Assembly: GCA_033807695.1 (NCBI GenBank)
Contig: CM066308.1
Coordinates: 2,356,001-2,420,000 of the forward strand
Source: Daedaleopsis sinensis
Taxonomy: Eukaryota; Basidiomycota; Agaricomycetes; Polyporales; Polyporaceae
Direction of reading: 5' to 3'
Length of the DNA stretch: 64,000 nucleotides
The notes below the pieces were generated by a model. It was not told where the DNA came from, ran no database searches, and worked only from the letters and a program-made list of their open reading frames with translations. Below, one piece after another: positions 33,075-46,900 of this stretch (position 1 is its first letter; each line of letters begins with the position of its first letter). A program made the translations under genes and the position numbers.

Positions 33075-34607
33075 GGTAGAGCTGGTGGGTGGGTGGGTGG
33101 AGAGTGAAAAATACCTTTGCTCCGTCTTATAAGTTGCAAGATATGGATGTCGAATGGAAAACATCCGGGATTGGTCTGTCATGGGTACAGGGAGGGTACA
33201 GGGTCCTCTGTGACAGTGCGCCCGCAGATGCGAAGTGATAAGAGAATGACGGCAGAGAAGTGCATGTTATTAAATCACGTCCACCAAGAGTCTGCAGCAT
33301 GGTGGCTCATGGTGAATTCAAACCTTGCGGTACGGCAGCGCCAGCACAATTTCATAACACGAGCTGCATTTCAACTGGCTGAACCAAAGGCGAGGAAGAA
33401 TGGAAGGGGGCAGGGCCGCAGTGGTTTAGAAGGTGTTCTTTTGACTACTCATCCGCCAGCAGCCAAGAGACATATTGTGGCCGTTCACGGTATTCTGCAT
33501 TAGATACGAGGTTGGCATTAAGGATGTGCTGAGATGGGTTAGAGCTTGATTAAGTTCTGCAGATGGCTAAGACTGACCGCTTTTCAGGTTGACGAGTCGG
33601 AGACCTCAGCAGGAACTGGTAGAGCTGGTGAGCCATGTCCCTGGGCCTTGGCGCTATCTCTGTGAAGCTACGCATGGAAGACGGGAGAAAGAGAAGAGGA
33701 GCCGGAATCTCTACCGGCTATGTGCAGAGCTGTTAGGGAGGTCAGGAGAACACCGGCGTGTTAGGGGTTCAACTTGAAAACGAATTGAATTCCGGTGTGA
33801 TAGGATAGAAGGCGGCCGAGAACCATCGCTATCGAATGCGGTTGAGCGTAGGACAGAGAGATTATGAGTCATCTTCTAGGTAACCTCGAAGGCATGCCTC
33901 CTGGGACGACAAGGCTGTCAGAGAGCTGATCTCGCACTGATACCGCACTGATACCGCACTACAATACTTACATCGCAACCTAAAGCATATCGGACCGCCG
34001 TAGTCTTGACCTCAGCTTTCTTGAGACCAAAACGTGCTTTGTGCAATGGTAGTAGTCCTTCCCTTTCAAGTTTGCGTATATCGTGGACTCGGATGTTTGA
34101 TATAGTACCGTATGCATTTGTCATGCATTTGGTATGCATTACAGTTTTGGGACCGGCCATAGCACGCCATGATTCTAGTGCGGTAACATTGAGAGACTGT
34201 GGTACGATAAGAGCACCGTTTGGGGGAGGACCTCAGGCGTGGTTGATGCCGCTAGAAGGAGGAAGGTAGTATTTACTATTTAAGGCTGCCGCCGGACTGG
34301 CTGGCTGACAGCCTTGTTCGATTTGTGACTTTGCTTGTCACGGATGTGATGCACTGTCACGGCTCTCAGTCTCATGAAGTTACTAGTGTTATCGGTCCGA
34401 CTACGGGGGAAGGGGGGAGGGAGTGAGGTGTCAAATCGTTCCTAGAAGGTGGACCACTGCTAGCAGAGTCACAGCCCCGGTGGTAACGGCAAGGGCTATC
34501 TAGGATCAATCCGAATATAAAAGACAACGGTACTATGAGCAGACGTACAAACGCCGCGCCGGAGAAGTAATTACTCGACATTGCTGTCGGGCTTTATCTC
34601 TGCCTCA
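33075..34607. other. Intergenic between the two unknown paralogues, no gene supported
   Basis: Promoter region of paralogue A. A short tandem repeat of CTGATACCGCA occurs at about 33937-33960, and repeated TATGCATT/CATGCATT words lie near 34109-34140. An 80-codon minus-strand open frame (33918-34160) has no recognisable features. Confidence 0.4.
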
Positions 34608-37600
34608 TCACTGCCCAAGGCCGAGAGGAGCAAGGCGCGACGTAGATGATGTTCCGTGGACATTGGACACAAACTCGCCCGCTGGTGCCCCAGTGTGCAC
34701 TGTACGCGAAGTCAGAATCAATGCCGATCATACCTCGCTTGAGACCAAAACTCACCGCTCAACGCAGCAGGACGAGACCGCGACGGAGACCGAGGCGAAG
34801 TCGGAGTGCGCGATCCTGGGCTCTTCGGGGTCTTCGGCACAGTGCTTATCGGGCTCCGCGGACGGCCAATGCGAGGACGAGGGATGGGCGAGCTGCGCCC
34901 GCTGATGGCTGAGCTGGGAGCGTTGGGAGTCCGCGCGTTCGACGTCCCGTACCGGCGGAGCTCGAACAGGAGGTCGCCGTCGTCGTTGAACACGGGGCTC
35001 GCGAGGGAGTAGGCGTTGGCGAGCGGGTAGTAGTACTGCCATACGCCCTCGAACGCGTTGATCTCCTGCACGAGCTCGTCGAGATCCACCTTGGCGGGGA
35101 ACGCCTCGCGCAGCATGTCCATTGGGTTCCTGAACTTGGACGCGCCGCCGTCCGTGAACTCGGCCTTCGTGAAGACGGGGTCGTGCGAGCCGAGGGTGTT
35201 GACTTTGATCCCGCTCCCGATCGTCTGGACGGTGATGTTGGTGGACCAACTGACCGACGACTTGGCCCTGAGATTCCAAGTTAGACGTCATTTGTAGGGA
35301 TCACATGGAGAACGGCACGAACGTGTATAACTGCTCTGTCTGTAGGGTCAAACAGAGCTCTACCTTCCCACTGATTCTGATGCGGAGAGCTCCCTGCTTC
35401 ACGGCCGTGGGCAGCTCGACGTAGTTTCTGGTGACGCCTGTCGATCGGGTTAGATAAAGAAGAAACGGAAGAAACGACCAGGATAACTTCGATGATACTC
35501 ACAGGAGATGCCCTGCGCCGCGCTCATCATGTTGCTGTTGCCCTTCAAGTTGTAGCGCCACTCCTCGCTATGCTCCCAGAGGTACTTCAGCGTCCCATCG
35601 CCATCCGAGGGCTGCAGCTCCCACTTCGAGGGGCGATCCTTGCGTTTCTCGTGCTCCGCCCAAGGCTGCAGCTTGACACCATGGAATGCTTGGAACGCAT
35701 CGGGCGTCGTCGGGATCATCGTGGTCAGGGCATTCACGCGAGAGAGCAGGCTGAGCAGACGTTCCTCGATGAAGACGCGTTTAGAGATGCTGATAGTGCC
35801 GTGGGAGAAGCCCTTGTTGCCCTGGACGATCCACGCAGTCGAGTAGTCCAACTGCTTAGAGGGGAGAGGCCGGAATCCTGTCATGCCGAAGACGACGACG
35901 ATGGGCTCCATCCCCGTCGTGACATGTGCCCAGTTGTGTCGCGTGATCTCGACCTTCGAGTAGACCTGGAAGGCGACGCTGGTGAGGGCGTATGACGGCA
36001 GGGACGATCCCGACTTCCACATGGGCATGCTCGAGATCACGTTCTGGGCGTCCTTACAGATCGCGGGGAAGTAGAATTGGGTGAGGTAGTAAACGACGGC
36101 TTGAAGCTTCAGGATGGAGGACCGGTTGTCACCGCCGCTTCCCATGTCCCCGAAGGTCGAGTAATCGTGGATGTACTCCGCATCTGGAAACACGTGGGAC
36201 GTGTGGGTCAGTCATCTGCGGCGGCTCAGTGGAAAGGGCACCTACTGCGCAAGTCCAGGTATATGTGTTGCAGCTCGCGGTCGGGGCGACTGCCGTGCTT
36301 CTCGTACGCGGGTGTCTTCTTGCAGGCTTCGGTGCTCGCCGCTTCGAGCTCCGTTTGGGAGCACATCTTGAGCTCGACCAAGAACGCGAGACGCCATTCC
36401 CCAAACTCGTACTTCATGCTCCCGTCCCACGGGACCCATTCGCGCAAAGTCTTCAGATGGCCACCCTGCATGTGGACCCAGACAATCGCGCGGTTGTTGC
36501 TCAGCAAGCGGATGGTCATCGGCCTGAACGACGCGGCGAAGAATTCCTCGTACTTCCACCTGTAGAAGATGCTCTGTATGTTCGCGCACAGGGCGGAGAA
36601 CTGCGCGTTGATCGAGCCTTGCGAAATAGCGGTGACCTGGTCGAAGCCGAACATCTTGGTGCGCTGCACGGTCTCGCGCGACGATGCCCCGCTGGGGTCG
36701 GCAAGCTCGAGCGACCACCAGCTTCCGTCGGTGTCCTCGTGGGTGGTATGCGTAAGCTTGCTCATCGCCTCCCAGCGCGTGTCCCGAGAGTAGATGATGT
36801 GGTAGCGCATGGTCTCGAGTATGGGGAGGTATTCTTCGGAGAAGAACGCGATGACAAACTTCCAGTATTCGATGCCGAACTCATCGTCTTCTTCAAGACC
36901 GGTGTACTCGGAGGCGATATCATGGTAGCGAGCGTCTGAGTCCCATGTGAGTTGTTACCGAGTGTCAGGTACACAGGATAAACATACGAGATAGGTCGAA
37001 CGCGATGTTCACAACATGGCCACCAGCTTCATTGGCATACAGAACGTTGACGACCATGGCGATCTTCCATTCTTTGAATTTTCTCTCCGGTTCGCTGCAA
37101 TCATGCTGTTAGTGCTGTGAGGAACGAAACTAGCAGAGAAAAAGCATACACAGAGAAGTCGTCGGTCTTGAAGCAATCGAGCTCGTCTATGTTGAAGTAA
37201 ACGATGACCTCCCTCGAGCACAAAATGTCGACATGAGGAGGACCGAGCTTGACGCGGAATTTGCCGTATCTATCTCCTCCGTAAGACAGGGTGTCAAACT
37301 CCGCAAGGCAGCGAGAGCGCCAGTCAGTGCTTGTGCGGGTCGCTCCTCCATGAGCCAGCATCGCGGACTTGAGCCAAACCGATGACATATACGTGTTGAT
37401 TTGCTCGACCGTGACGCCGTGGATGTCTCCAACCCACAACTGTGCTGTGCCCATAAGAGAGTAGTCAATCGGCATCGGCGTCGTGCGTTGGTCGAACTGA
37501 GGAAGCGAGAAGAGCACATGGTGACCCGCACTGTGTAGGAACTCGAGATAGTCGTTCATGTACTTCACAAGCAGGTCGCGACCGACTGAGACCTCTGGCT

Positions 37601-38226
37601 CGGCCGAAATGAATGTGGCACCTACAGTTTATGGTTATGATCAAGGGGCTTTGAGAAACCGCTATGATAAGAGCACTAACTTTTGATGTCGAGGATGACC
37701 AATTCAATGGTGCTTCCATAGCCACCTATCTTGGAGTCGTTACCGACTATACGACGCGTCTCGAAGCCAAGTCGATAAGTGAGTGTCAAATCATTTGGCA
37801 ACCTGGCATCCTGGCTAAATGCGAGTGTGAGTCTAACTTCGAGACTAAATATGACCATGATTAGACCCTACCCGTTTCTACCAGGTCGCAGGCTGTCGAG
37901 AATGAGCCGGCTATTGGAGAGACGCAGATGAAGGATGGCGTCATGATCACAGACGAAGTCAAGCTCGGGTTTGTCGAAGCTGGCCTGGAATGCGATATCG
38001 GCAGTACCCGGCTTCTGTACAGAGTACTCTGCTAGTGCGTAATAATGCTCTGAAAATTGCATGAGGAAATGCGCGCCGATGGACACTACTATGCGGACGT
38101 ACTGTTCTCCTCAGTACGGGCTTGTTCATGCTCTTCCAGGCATCGTCTGGCATTTTCGTGAAGGACGGCAAGTTGAGCATTCAAGTAACGAACAGCGTGT
38201 GGAGCACCGTTTTCGTCAGAACACAT
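34608..38226 (-). CDS. Large protein of unknown function, tandem paralogue B
   Basis: Same family and orientation as paralogue A. The start is MCSDENGAPHAVRYLNAQLA at 38226. Blocks shared with A, in order: LDFVCDHDAILHLRLSN; IVGNDSKIGGYGSTIELVIL; LHSAGHHVLFSLPQFDQRTT; LGPPHVDILCSREVIVYFNI; EWKIAMVVNV; DGSWWSLELADPSG with FGFDQVTAISQGSINAQFSA; ELQHIYLDLR; VVVFGMTGFRPLPSKQLDYS with KGFSHGTISISKRVFIEERL and SRVNALTTMIP; AFEGVWQYYYPLANAYSLAS with DGDLLFELRRY. The tail is Ser/Pro/Arg-rich with TPKSPGSRTPTSPRSPSRSR. A final 56-nt intron at the same place and of the same length as in A leads to an exon ending APLGLGQ at 34608; reading on without splicing would stop at 34718. Function unknown. Confidence 0.7.
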
Positions 38227-39638
38227 GGTGATAATAGCACCCAGGTACGAGAACTGCTGCAAGTCAGGGCGGGGTGGTGGGGTGGTTGGAGGTCGCGCAA
38301 AGATCCGCAACTACTGGAGGAGAAGGAGGGAGAGCGGACCTTGTGCGACTTATATGGCTTGAAGTGGGTTCGTGAAATGCCACCTTTACAGGATTGCAAA
38401 CTTTGAAACATGCAGGACAATCGATGGCCACCATGCGGCTGAAGGCAGGCAGAGCTGCTCTAAGTTCCGTCTCCGGTATGAAGACACAGCGAACTTCTAG
38501 CCGATCTATGTATGACAGACTCGGGCGGCATGACAGAGAGGCTATATCCGAAGAAGCCGCAAAGATAGCGCGGCATGAAAGAGTCGTGACTGATTGCCAT
38601 ACATGACCTGAGAGATCACGAAACACACGTACGACGAATGCAATACTTCTTGGCTTCAAGCTTCCAAGCAGCAGTCAGAAGAGGGGCTGACTGTGCACCG
38701 CCGAGATCGTCGCGGAATGCTGGGAAGCGCACTAATTGAACGTATCGATGGATGATGAACAACTGATAGGACGGGCCGCAACATACGAAGGTCAATGTGA
38801 CGCGCAATGCATCGTCAATGTGCAAGGCACTCGCCTGTATTGGACATGGATGCCATAGGATTCACACCGTCCGCTCCGACGAACTGCCACTGTGATCACG
38901 GCGCTTGTAGGGGTGCGGTTTTGTCGAGGCAAATTTTGACGGGTGAGGGTCTACTGCATGCGCTTAAACTCGTCAAAAGCATATCAGTGTGACGGATGCG
39001 GTCTGTGGTCGAGAGATTCGGGCTCCGTCTGAGTCATGGCAATCTTGGTTCCAAGACTCGGAAGTTACTCCACAGCGAGTCAGACGACTATAAGGCTACC
39101 GCCGATGCTCTGCACATGTTTTCTCCTGGGGAAGACGCAAGGCGCGAGGGGTATTGTCGAAGTCGATGCATGCTGTTACGGGTTGGCACAGAAGTCAAAA
39201 GAATGTGGTTCGCTGGCAGTACAGGACTTACTAGCGGACCATATTGGAATTGAAAGAGACAAAGTGTATGCCACATACCTCTGAAGCGCTCCATTGACAA
39301 ACTTTATCCAGCTGCACGATACATGCGTAGTGGTTGAAAGTTGACCGTGACGCGTTCGGTTCAGGTGGGCCCGTTGGGAGCCGAGTCGTTTGGGCGGGTC
39401 GTCTTGATATGTTTACCGTCTATAGCAGTGTTGGTCCGATGCAACGGTACAACTGCACCATATCGGGCGATGATGTAATCGCGTAGATATTCAAGCACTC
39501 AGTTCTTCGGAATCTCTTGAGTCACAGCCAACCTACGGGACCGCGCAGAGGACCCGCAACAATCATCGAGTCTTTATATTTCTTGTGCCTGAGGCTGGTC
39601 CGACTCTCCGCTTTGTTCACTTCCCATCTTCTGCCGAT
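38227..39638. other. Intergenic between paralogue B and EFL1
   Basis: Contains the promoters of two divergent genes. One minus-strand segment at 38616-38825 reads like an isolated exon (LHIDDALRVTLTFVCCGPSY, then KLEAKKYCIRR and a GTGTGT donor), but no partner exons were found. Nothing else is supported. Confidence 0.4.
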
Positions 39639-42600
39639 ATGGCTACAGCTGAAGCCGTCGACGTTCGGAATGTCACAACAATCGGCCATGTCGACCATGG
39701 CAAGACGACGATGATGGACGCGTTGCTTGCCGCAAACAACATCATATCGACTCGCATGGCCGGCAAGATCAGATACCTCGATAGCAGGGAAGACGAGCAG
39801 CAAAGGGGAATCACCATGGAGAGCAGTGCGGTTTCTCTGAGATTCAAGGTGATGGAGAAGGCTGCGGAAGGAGGTATGTGCCCGATTCATACTCAAACCC
39901 GGTGGCCCTTCAATGATAGCAGACACTCGCCCCAAGACATATGTCGTGAATATGATTGATACACCTGGACATGTCGACTTCTCAAGCGAAGTTTCGACCG
40001 CCTCGCGTCTATGTGACGGCGCACTCGTTCTTGTAGACGTCGTTGAAGGCGTTTGTACGCAGGTTAGTACTTTGGTTTGTTTTGTGTTCCTTGTGCCGTG
40101 TATTCGCGGCCAAGACTATTTTACTCGGAACGTGGCTGCCTTCAGACGGTGCGCATACGACAAATGAGACATACATTGACATGTTTTTCGTAGACCATAA
40201 CGGTTTTGCGGCAGGCTTGGCAAGATCGACTTCGTCCAATTCTTGTCATCAACAAGTTTGACCGTCTAATCACAGAGCTCAAGTTGTCCCCGGTAGAAGC
40301 CTACCATCACCTCTCTCAACTCATCGAACAGGTGAACGCGGTCGTGGGCAGCTTTTTCGCGAGCGAACGCATGGAAGATGACCTTCGATGGCGGGAGGAG
40401 CGCGAGCGAAGACTTGCTGCGAAGAAGGATTCTCACGCTGACCAAGTTGATGCTACGGTGAACGAAGAGGACGAGTATCAGGAGAAAGACGATGAAGACA
40501 TATACTTTGCTCCCGAACGCGGGAACGTAGTATTTGCGTCCGCGATCGATGGCTGGGGTTTCCGGATCGGCAAGTTCGCCCACCTATACGCAGTCAAACT
40601 CGGCATCAAGGAGGCCAACCTAAGGACTGTGCTATGGGGAGACTTCTACCTCGATCCTAAGACCAAGCGTGTGATCAGTCATAAGCATCTCCGAGGACGT
40701 TCATTGAAGCCGTTATTCGTTCAGTTCGTTTTGGACAATATTTGGGCAGTTTACGATGCTGTAGCATTGAACCCGTACGTCTGCGCACAATCCATTCTTT
40801 GTGTGCACGCTCATTTCTTTCTGCAGCAACCCTGATAAGGTTTCCAAGATTATCACGACTCTCGGTCTCAAAATCCTCCCTCGCGACCAGAAGTCGAAAG
40901 ACTCGCGCGCGCTTCTATCGCTGATGTTCTCCCAATGGCTTCCTCTGTCGACCTGTGTCATCCAGACCATCGTCGATATTGTCCCGCCGCCCTCAGATGC
41001 TCAGCGTACTCGGATACCCAAGATGCTCTACCCCGACCTGTACGAGTCCACGATCGAACCCAAGAATAAGTTAGAGGAGGATCTCTATGCTTGCCGAAGC
41101 AACCCGAGCGCCTCAGTAGTCGCGCTCGTCAGCAAGATGTTCGCGGTTCCGACGAAGGAGCTACCTGGAAAGAAGAAGAAGGCCCTCACCGCGGAAGAGA
41201 TGAGAGGTCGTGCAAAGGCAGCCCGAGAAGCCCATGCCGCCGCCGCCGCCGCAACTGCCGAAGCCTCCGCAGCGGAGGCAGCATCCGTCCCTATCGAGGA
41301 AGCCATGAAGAACGTGCAAATCGAAGACGAGAAGGAGAAAGCTCAAGCGGAAGACGGCGAGGACGACGCGGAGGAGACCCTCCTCGGATTCGCGCGCATA
41401 TACTCGGGCACGATTCGCATCGGGACGACCATCGCGTGCGTCCTGCCGAAGTACAATCCCGTCCTAGGACCCGCGCACCCGCGAAACGCCCAGCACCTCG
41501 TCACCGCCCAGGTGGAGGAGCTGTACACGATGATGGGGCGAGAGCTCGTGCCCGTCGACAGTGTGCAGGCAGGCAACGTCTTTGCTGTGAAGGGTCTGGA
41601 GGGTAAGGTGTGGCGGAACGCGACGCTGTGTGCGCCCGCGGCGGGTGGTGTGGCCGCAGGCACGGATCTATCAGAGTTCAAAGACTCTCTCGTGAATATG
41701 GCGGGGGTCATTCGCTACGTATGTCTGCGGCCTGGCCGTGCTGATTGGTGCTGACATGGGATTCTGGATGTGTAGGCAGCGCCGATTGTTCGTGTCGCAC
41801 TGGAGCCCGAGCACCCCGCTGACATGCCAAAACTCGTACGAGGCCTGAAGCTGCTCAGTCAGTCGGATCCGTGCGTGGAGACATTCCAGCAGCAGACAGG
41901 AGAGCACGTTATCTTGACCGCAGGAGAGTTGCATGGAGAGGTGAGCTGCTCGCAGCTGTTGCGCTCGCCCAGTGCTGACTATCTCACAGAGATGTCTTAA
42001 AGATCTACGGGAGCGGTTCGCCAAAATTGAGATTCATGCTTCAAAGCCCATTGTGCCGTTCAGAGAGACCGCCGTGAAAGGTGTCGGTGCGTACAAGCCA
42101 ACATTATCATGAGGAATCCAGGCTGAGTTCGGCGCAGACATGGCACCTCCGAAAACCGCGAACGCGAAGCGCGGTACCATGCACGGTGCTACGCCCCAGA
42201 ACCTCGCCAAGTTCACAATCCGGGCGGTGCCTCTCCCAACTGCGATCCTCGAGCTTCTGCTGGACAACCTCGCGATCCTACGCCGTATGCAGCAAGAACG
42301 CAGAGCGGGCGAACAGGAAGGGTCCAACAATCATGAAGAGGACGACACGGGAGGCGACGAAGACTACGACGTGCAAGGCGACTACATCAAGAAGCCGACG
42401 ATCAAGGCAGAGGAGTTCTGGCCGACGCTGGACAAAATGTGCAAGCAAGTTGGCGGGGAGTGGGCGGATGTGGCGGACAAGATCTGGGCATTTGGACCGC
42501 AGAGAATGGGGACATGCCTCCTGATCGACGCGCGGTCGGGGCGACCAAACTCGTGGGTCTTCGTGTGCGCCGTGTCGCGAACGGAGGTACTGACTTTACT

Positions 42601-43644
42601 TTGGGGCCGTCCGCCGAACAGGTATAAGCGGCGTCTGGCACAGACCCAGTCCCACGAGCAGGACAAGGACCAGGATCTTCTCGCGCTTGCGTTCGACCAA
42701 CACCTCGAAGCCGGATTCCAGCTTGCGACGTTCCAGGGACCGTTGTGCGCCGAGCCTGTTGAAGGCCTAGCGTACTTCGTGGAGTCGGTCTCGCTCGATA
42801 GGGAGGGCATTGAGCAAGAGCAAGGTGTGTGCACGATGCGCTACGCCTCATGTTGATGACCTTGCATTTCAACGAGTAGACTTACGACTTGCACTCGCAG
42901 CTTCGAACAGGATGGCACACTTGACCGGCTCGTTCATCTCGGCCGTGAGAGATGCCTGCCGGAACGGCCTGCTCGACTGGTCTCCCAGGCTGATGCTGGC
43001 CATGTACACTTGTGACATTCAAGCTTCTAGTGAGTCGAAACTTTCTAAGCCGTGAGATGTGGCCTAACGGATGATTGCGCTACAGCCGACGTTCTCGGCA
43101 AGGTCTACGGCGTCGTGGCGAGGCGCCGTGGGCGCATTGTCGCAGAGGAGATGAAGGAAGGCACTGAGTTCTTCACTGTCCGTGCGAAACTCCCCGTCGT
43201 GGAGAGTTTTGGGTTTGCAGATGGTGAGTCTTCCCAACTTTTGGGTATCCGGATGGTACACTTTAGTATCGAGCTGGAGGCGGTATCCTTCTACGACGCG
43301 TGCTTTTGGCTACTAATTTATTGAACCCGTTCTGATACACGTTTTGATTCTAGACATCCGCAAACGAACATCTGGCGCCGCAAGTCCCCAATTGATCTTC
43401 AGCGGGTAAGCTTGTTTTCTGGGCGCTTGTTGATCGTTTCTGATGGCTTGGTAGATATGAGATGCTGGACCAAGATCCTTTCTGGGTACCCACCACAGAG
43501 GAGGAGCTCGAAGACTTAGGAGAGAAAGCAGACCGCGTCAACGTTGCAAAGGCGTTCGTAGACTCTGTGCGTGAACGCAAAGGGCTATTCGTCGACAAGA
43601 AGATTGTAGAGTTTGCTGAGAAGCAGAGGACGCTGAAGCGGTAA
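39639..43644 (+). CDS. EFL1: Elongation factor-like GTPase 1, cytoplasmic 60S maturation
   Basis: EFL1 (yeast RIA1) is an EF-2-like GTPase that, with SBDS/Sdo1, releases Tif6/eIF6 from pre-60S subunits. The start at 39639 is [20 protein letters not shown], with G1 [14 protein letters not shown], then a switch region [21 protein letters not shown]3 [14 protein letters not shown], and G4 [14 protein letters not shown]. The EFL1-specific insertion in domain II ([20 protein letters not shown] through an Ala-rich and acidic stretch) is present. Later exons give [74 protein letters not shown] and [20 protein letters not shown]. The last exon has [20 protein letters not shown] and ends at 43644. All five domains of the family are represented; about ten small introns. 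Confidence 0.93.
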
Positions 43645-43944
43645 AACCTATAGCTTACTACGTTGTATTTGTGTAGAACGTCTTCTGCTAGCAAAGTGTG
43701 TAGCTTACATTGTAGAATCAAGTCGACGACTTGAAGTCGAAGGGACTCGGGAGCGAATCCTGAGCGAATCGGTGGGAGAACATTGACGCGCATCAGCTAT
43801 CGACGCCTGACCACGTGGGAGGGGCAGTGGACTCCCGCCGCCCTCATTCCTGACTACAGACCATCCCGACCTCCATTCCCCTCCTCCCGCTCAGACTCTC
43901 GTTCTACACGGCCCGCCACATCGCATGCGACGTCGGCCCCTGTC
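43645..43944. other. Short intergenic region upstream of the Ras exchange factor
   Basis: The frame of the downstream gene is open from 43783 but contains no ATG before 43945. The plus strand at 43855-43920 is pyrimidine-rich (CCTCC, CTCGTTC), as is common in basidiomycete 5' leaders. Confidence 0.4.
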
Positions 43945-46900
43945 ATGTACGACCCCCAGGCTTCCATAAGCTACGACCAATCCCAAGGCGCCGGCGATGA
44001 GCAGTACATCTCGACCTTCTTCTGCCGTGCTCTGTACGACTATCAGACCGAGGACTCTTCCTCCCTCTCCTTCCGCAAGGGCGACATCATTGAGGTCCTA
44101 ACGCGTCTTGAGTCTGGCTGGTGGGATGGGTTGCTCAACGACGAACGCGGATGGTTTCCCTCAAACTATGTTACCGTGATATCCGACCAGGAGGCGGAGG
44201 CTGCTCTCAATGGCTCCGAATTTCCTGGGTCTCAGGCTTCTCTGCCGGACGACTCCATGGTTGACATGGCCCATACGATGTCTCAAGCCCTCTCGCAGAC
44301 GGACCAGGATGGAGATTGGTTGAACGGGGACGTGGACTACGACCAGCCACCGCAGAGAGGAGCATCGTATTCCAACGGCGCTCCGAGTCGTGGCGGAGGT
44401 ACGCAACACCACGACTTCTGGGTCCCGCAGGTCTCGCAGGACGGCCGAGTACGCGACAGATTGCCAACCACTGTTGAGTTTTTCATTGACTCGCGTGCTT
44501 GTAGATATTCTACGTCAACACGCAGACAGGGCAGCAATCCAGAGACCTACCCACGGAAGCAGAGGGCGATGAGGAGGCAGAAGTTGCCGCGTTGTCTCCC
44601 CAGGGCACTTCTCGTGCAGGTGCGGGTCCTGCCTCCCTCGGTCTCGCATCGGGCAACGGCAGCGCGCAAGACGGGGCCGGGTTCGGGATTCCCAAGCGGA
44701 CGCGGACACCAGAACCTTGGGTCAGACGGCTCGCCGACGATGGGATGTCGTACTACTACATGAACAAGCTGGACGGACAGATCTCCTGGACCGTGCCTGA
44801 GTCGAGCGCTCCCCCCTCGTACAGCGACGACGGCGTTCCCCGCGAGCTGGCCACGAAAGGCTCTCCCGCCACGTCCACGTCCTCCATTCCTCGCAATGGC
44901 AGCTCGAATGGTATCGCTCGAGATGCCCCGGCCCCCATCAGCCGGCTGCGGTCAGACTCTTCCGTCTCACGAACGCGAGATCGCAGTGACAGCAGTGCTG
45001 ACCGTCTCAGCATCCACTCGGACGACTCTGATGTGTACCCGTCCAGACGCGACAAGGTGGAGTCCACATCCAGTGGTCAGAGGGTTGCAAACGGTGCAGG
45101 GCGTTCCAACATCTCGTCCGGTGCTTCCTCCTCGCGATCAAACCGTGCGGACCGTACGGATCCAGTTGTTCTCGAGCTCACAGCAGCAGAGGAGGCCGCG
45201 AAAGCTCTCCAAGAATCATTAGCTCCCCCTTCTCCCGAAACCGCCGTCGAGCTCTCCACCCAAGTCCGGGAGTCCATCGCAACCGTTCTGCGATATCTTA
45301 AGACGTCGTCGAATCCCCGGCGACCGGACCAGTACCGAGAGGTGGATCAGTTGGTGTTGAGAGTGGTTGCTACGGTACGCAATCTCCTCTATGTCACCGC
45401 AACCCCCAGTGGCCATGTTCCAAGCCATCTCTACCCTCGAGACTCTCGCGATCCGAGACTCGCGAGCACTGGGCAAACATTGCAATCCCACTTAAAGGCA
45501 GCACACCGCAAGGTAGCGGGAACCTTGTCGAAGCTTGTCCTTTCTGCGCTCGCGATGCAGTACGACCCGGGGCTCTCGTCCTCCGACAAGCCCAACCGGA
45601 TGGAATCCGATGTTGCGGAGCTTGAACGCGCGGTGGTAGCATTTGTCGGAGAGGTGCAGTTCTTCCAGGAACAACATGCCCTGACAAACACGCTTTCCCG
45701 CTCCAGCGGCGGGAAACGTCTCTATGGCGCCTTCTCCACCGCGAACATCGGGACCGGTCTGCCAGGCGCAGGTGTCGCTGGACATTGGCGCGGCTTCGGA
45801 TACGTTGCCCCAGACGACGGTACGGACGTGCCACAGCGTATACTCAACGACGACATCGTGATCGAGTTCAGAGGGAGCTTGAAGGCCATGGAGTCGCGTC
45901 TGGGATCGTTGGTCATATCCCTCCGGTACCTAGACAATCACCCAGGTATGTGACATACTTAATGGACTCTTACGTAACTGTTAATTAATGGGATTTGCAG
46001 AACGGGTCACAATAGAGGGTCAAAGCGCTTCTGCTTACCTCTCGTGGCTACTCCAAGCACTCTGTAGGATTAACGTTGCACGTCATGTAGACGTTGACGG
46101 TATCCGCCCGGAGTCCGGACTCCCTTCGACATCTCCCCAATACATGCAGATGGTCGAGAAGGCTCGTGCGCTCGTTCGCACGCTGGAAGCCGTCACTCAG
46201 GCATTGTATGACGACGGGATGACAGTCTTCATGGCTGTTCAAGCTCTTGGGCGCGTCGAACTACTGAACTTACGGGAGCGCGCTTCGTACATCACCACCG
46301 TGGAGTCAATAGCGCCGCTCATCCGGTCGAATTGTGTACTCGCCGCTCAGACTCTCGAGTCGCTGCTCGCTATCGGGTATGACCAGGGTTCTATCAGCCA
46401 GGGAGACTACCGCAACTCTATCGAATGGAGGTCGTCGCGGATCAACATGGCGGATGGGTCGATCGCTTCACTCACAAACCGGATAGCGGAACTCGCAAAC
46501 GGGGACGACGAGTTCATCAACATGGAGCACGCGTTCGCGCAGCCCCCAATGCGCGTAGTGCCGTCTTCCGACTCGGTAGGCTCCCAGCCGACAATGTACA
46601 GCAACCTGAAGCAGCAACCGTCGCAGTCGTCATTGGATATGTCAGATCGCTCACGATCAGACAGCATCAACGAGCCAGAGACCCCCACATGGGCCCAGGG
46701 CGACTCGGTTGAGGCTACGCTTGTCACTCCTCCATCACCAGAGCTGGGCGATGAGCCTATCGACGAGGAGGTGCTGCCGTACGATGATGATCGTGAGTTA
46801 CAACACTCTGGTACGTTTCGCATGCTGAGCTGACGTACACATGACTGCAGCTGCGTTAGCCACTAAGTCTCCTCCTCGTGCTGGGAAGGGCAACAAGCTC

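Noticed and set aside
36229..36939. A 236-codon plus-strand open frame
   Set aside because: Antisense to exons of paralogue B, which show block-by-block similarity to paralogue A.
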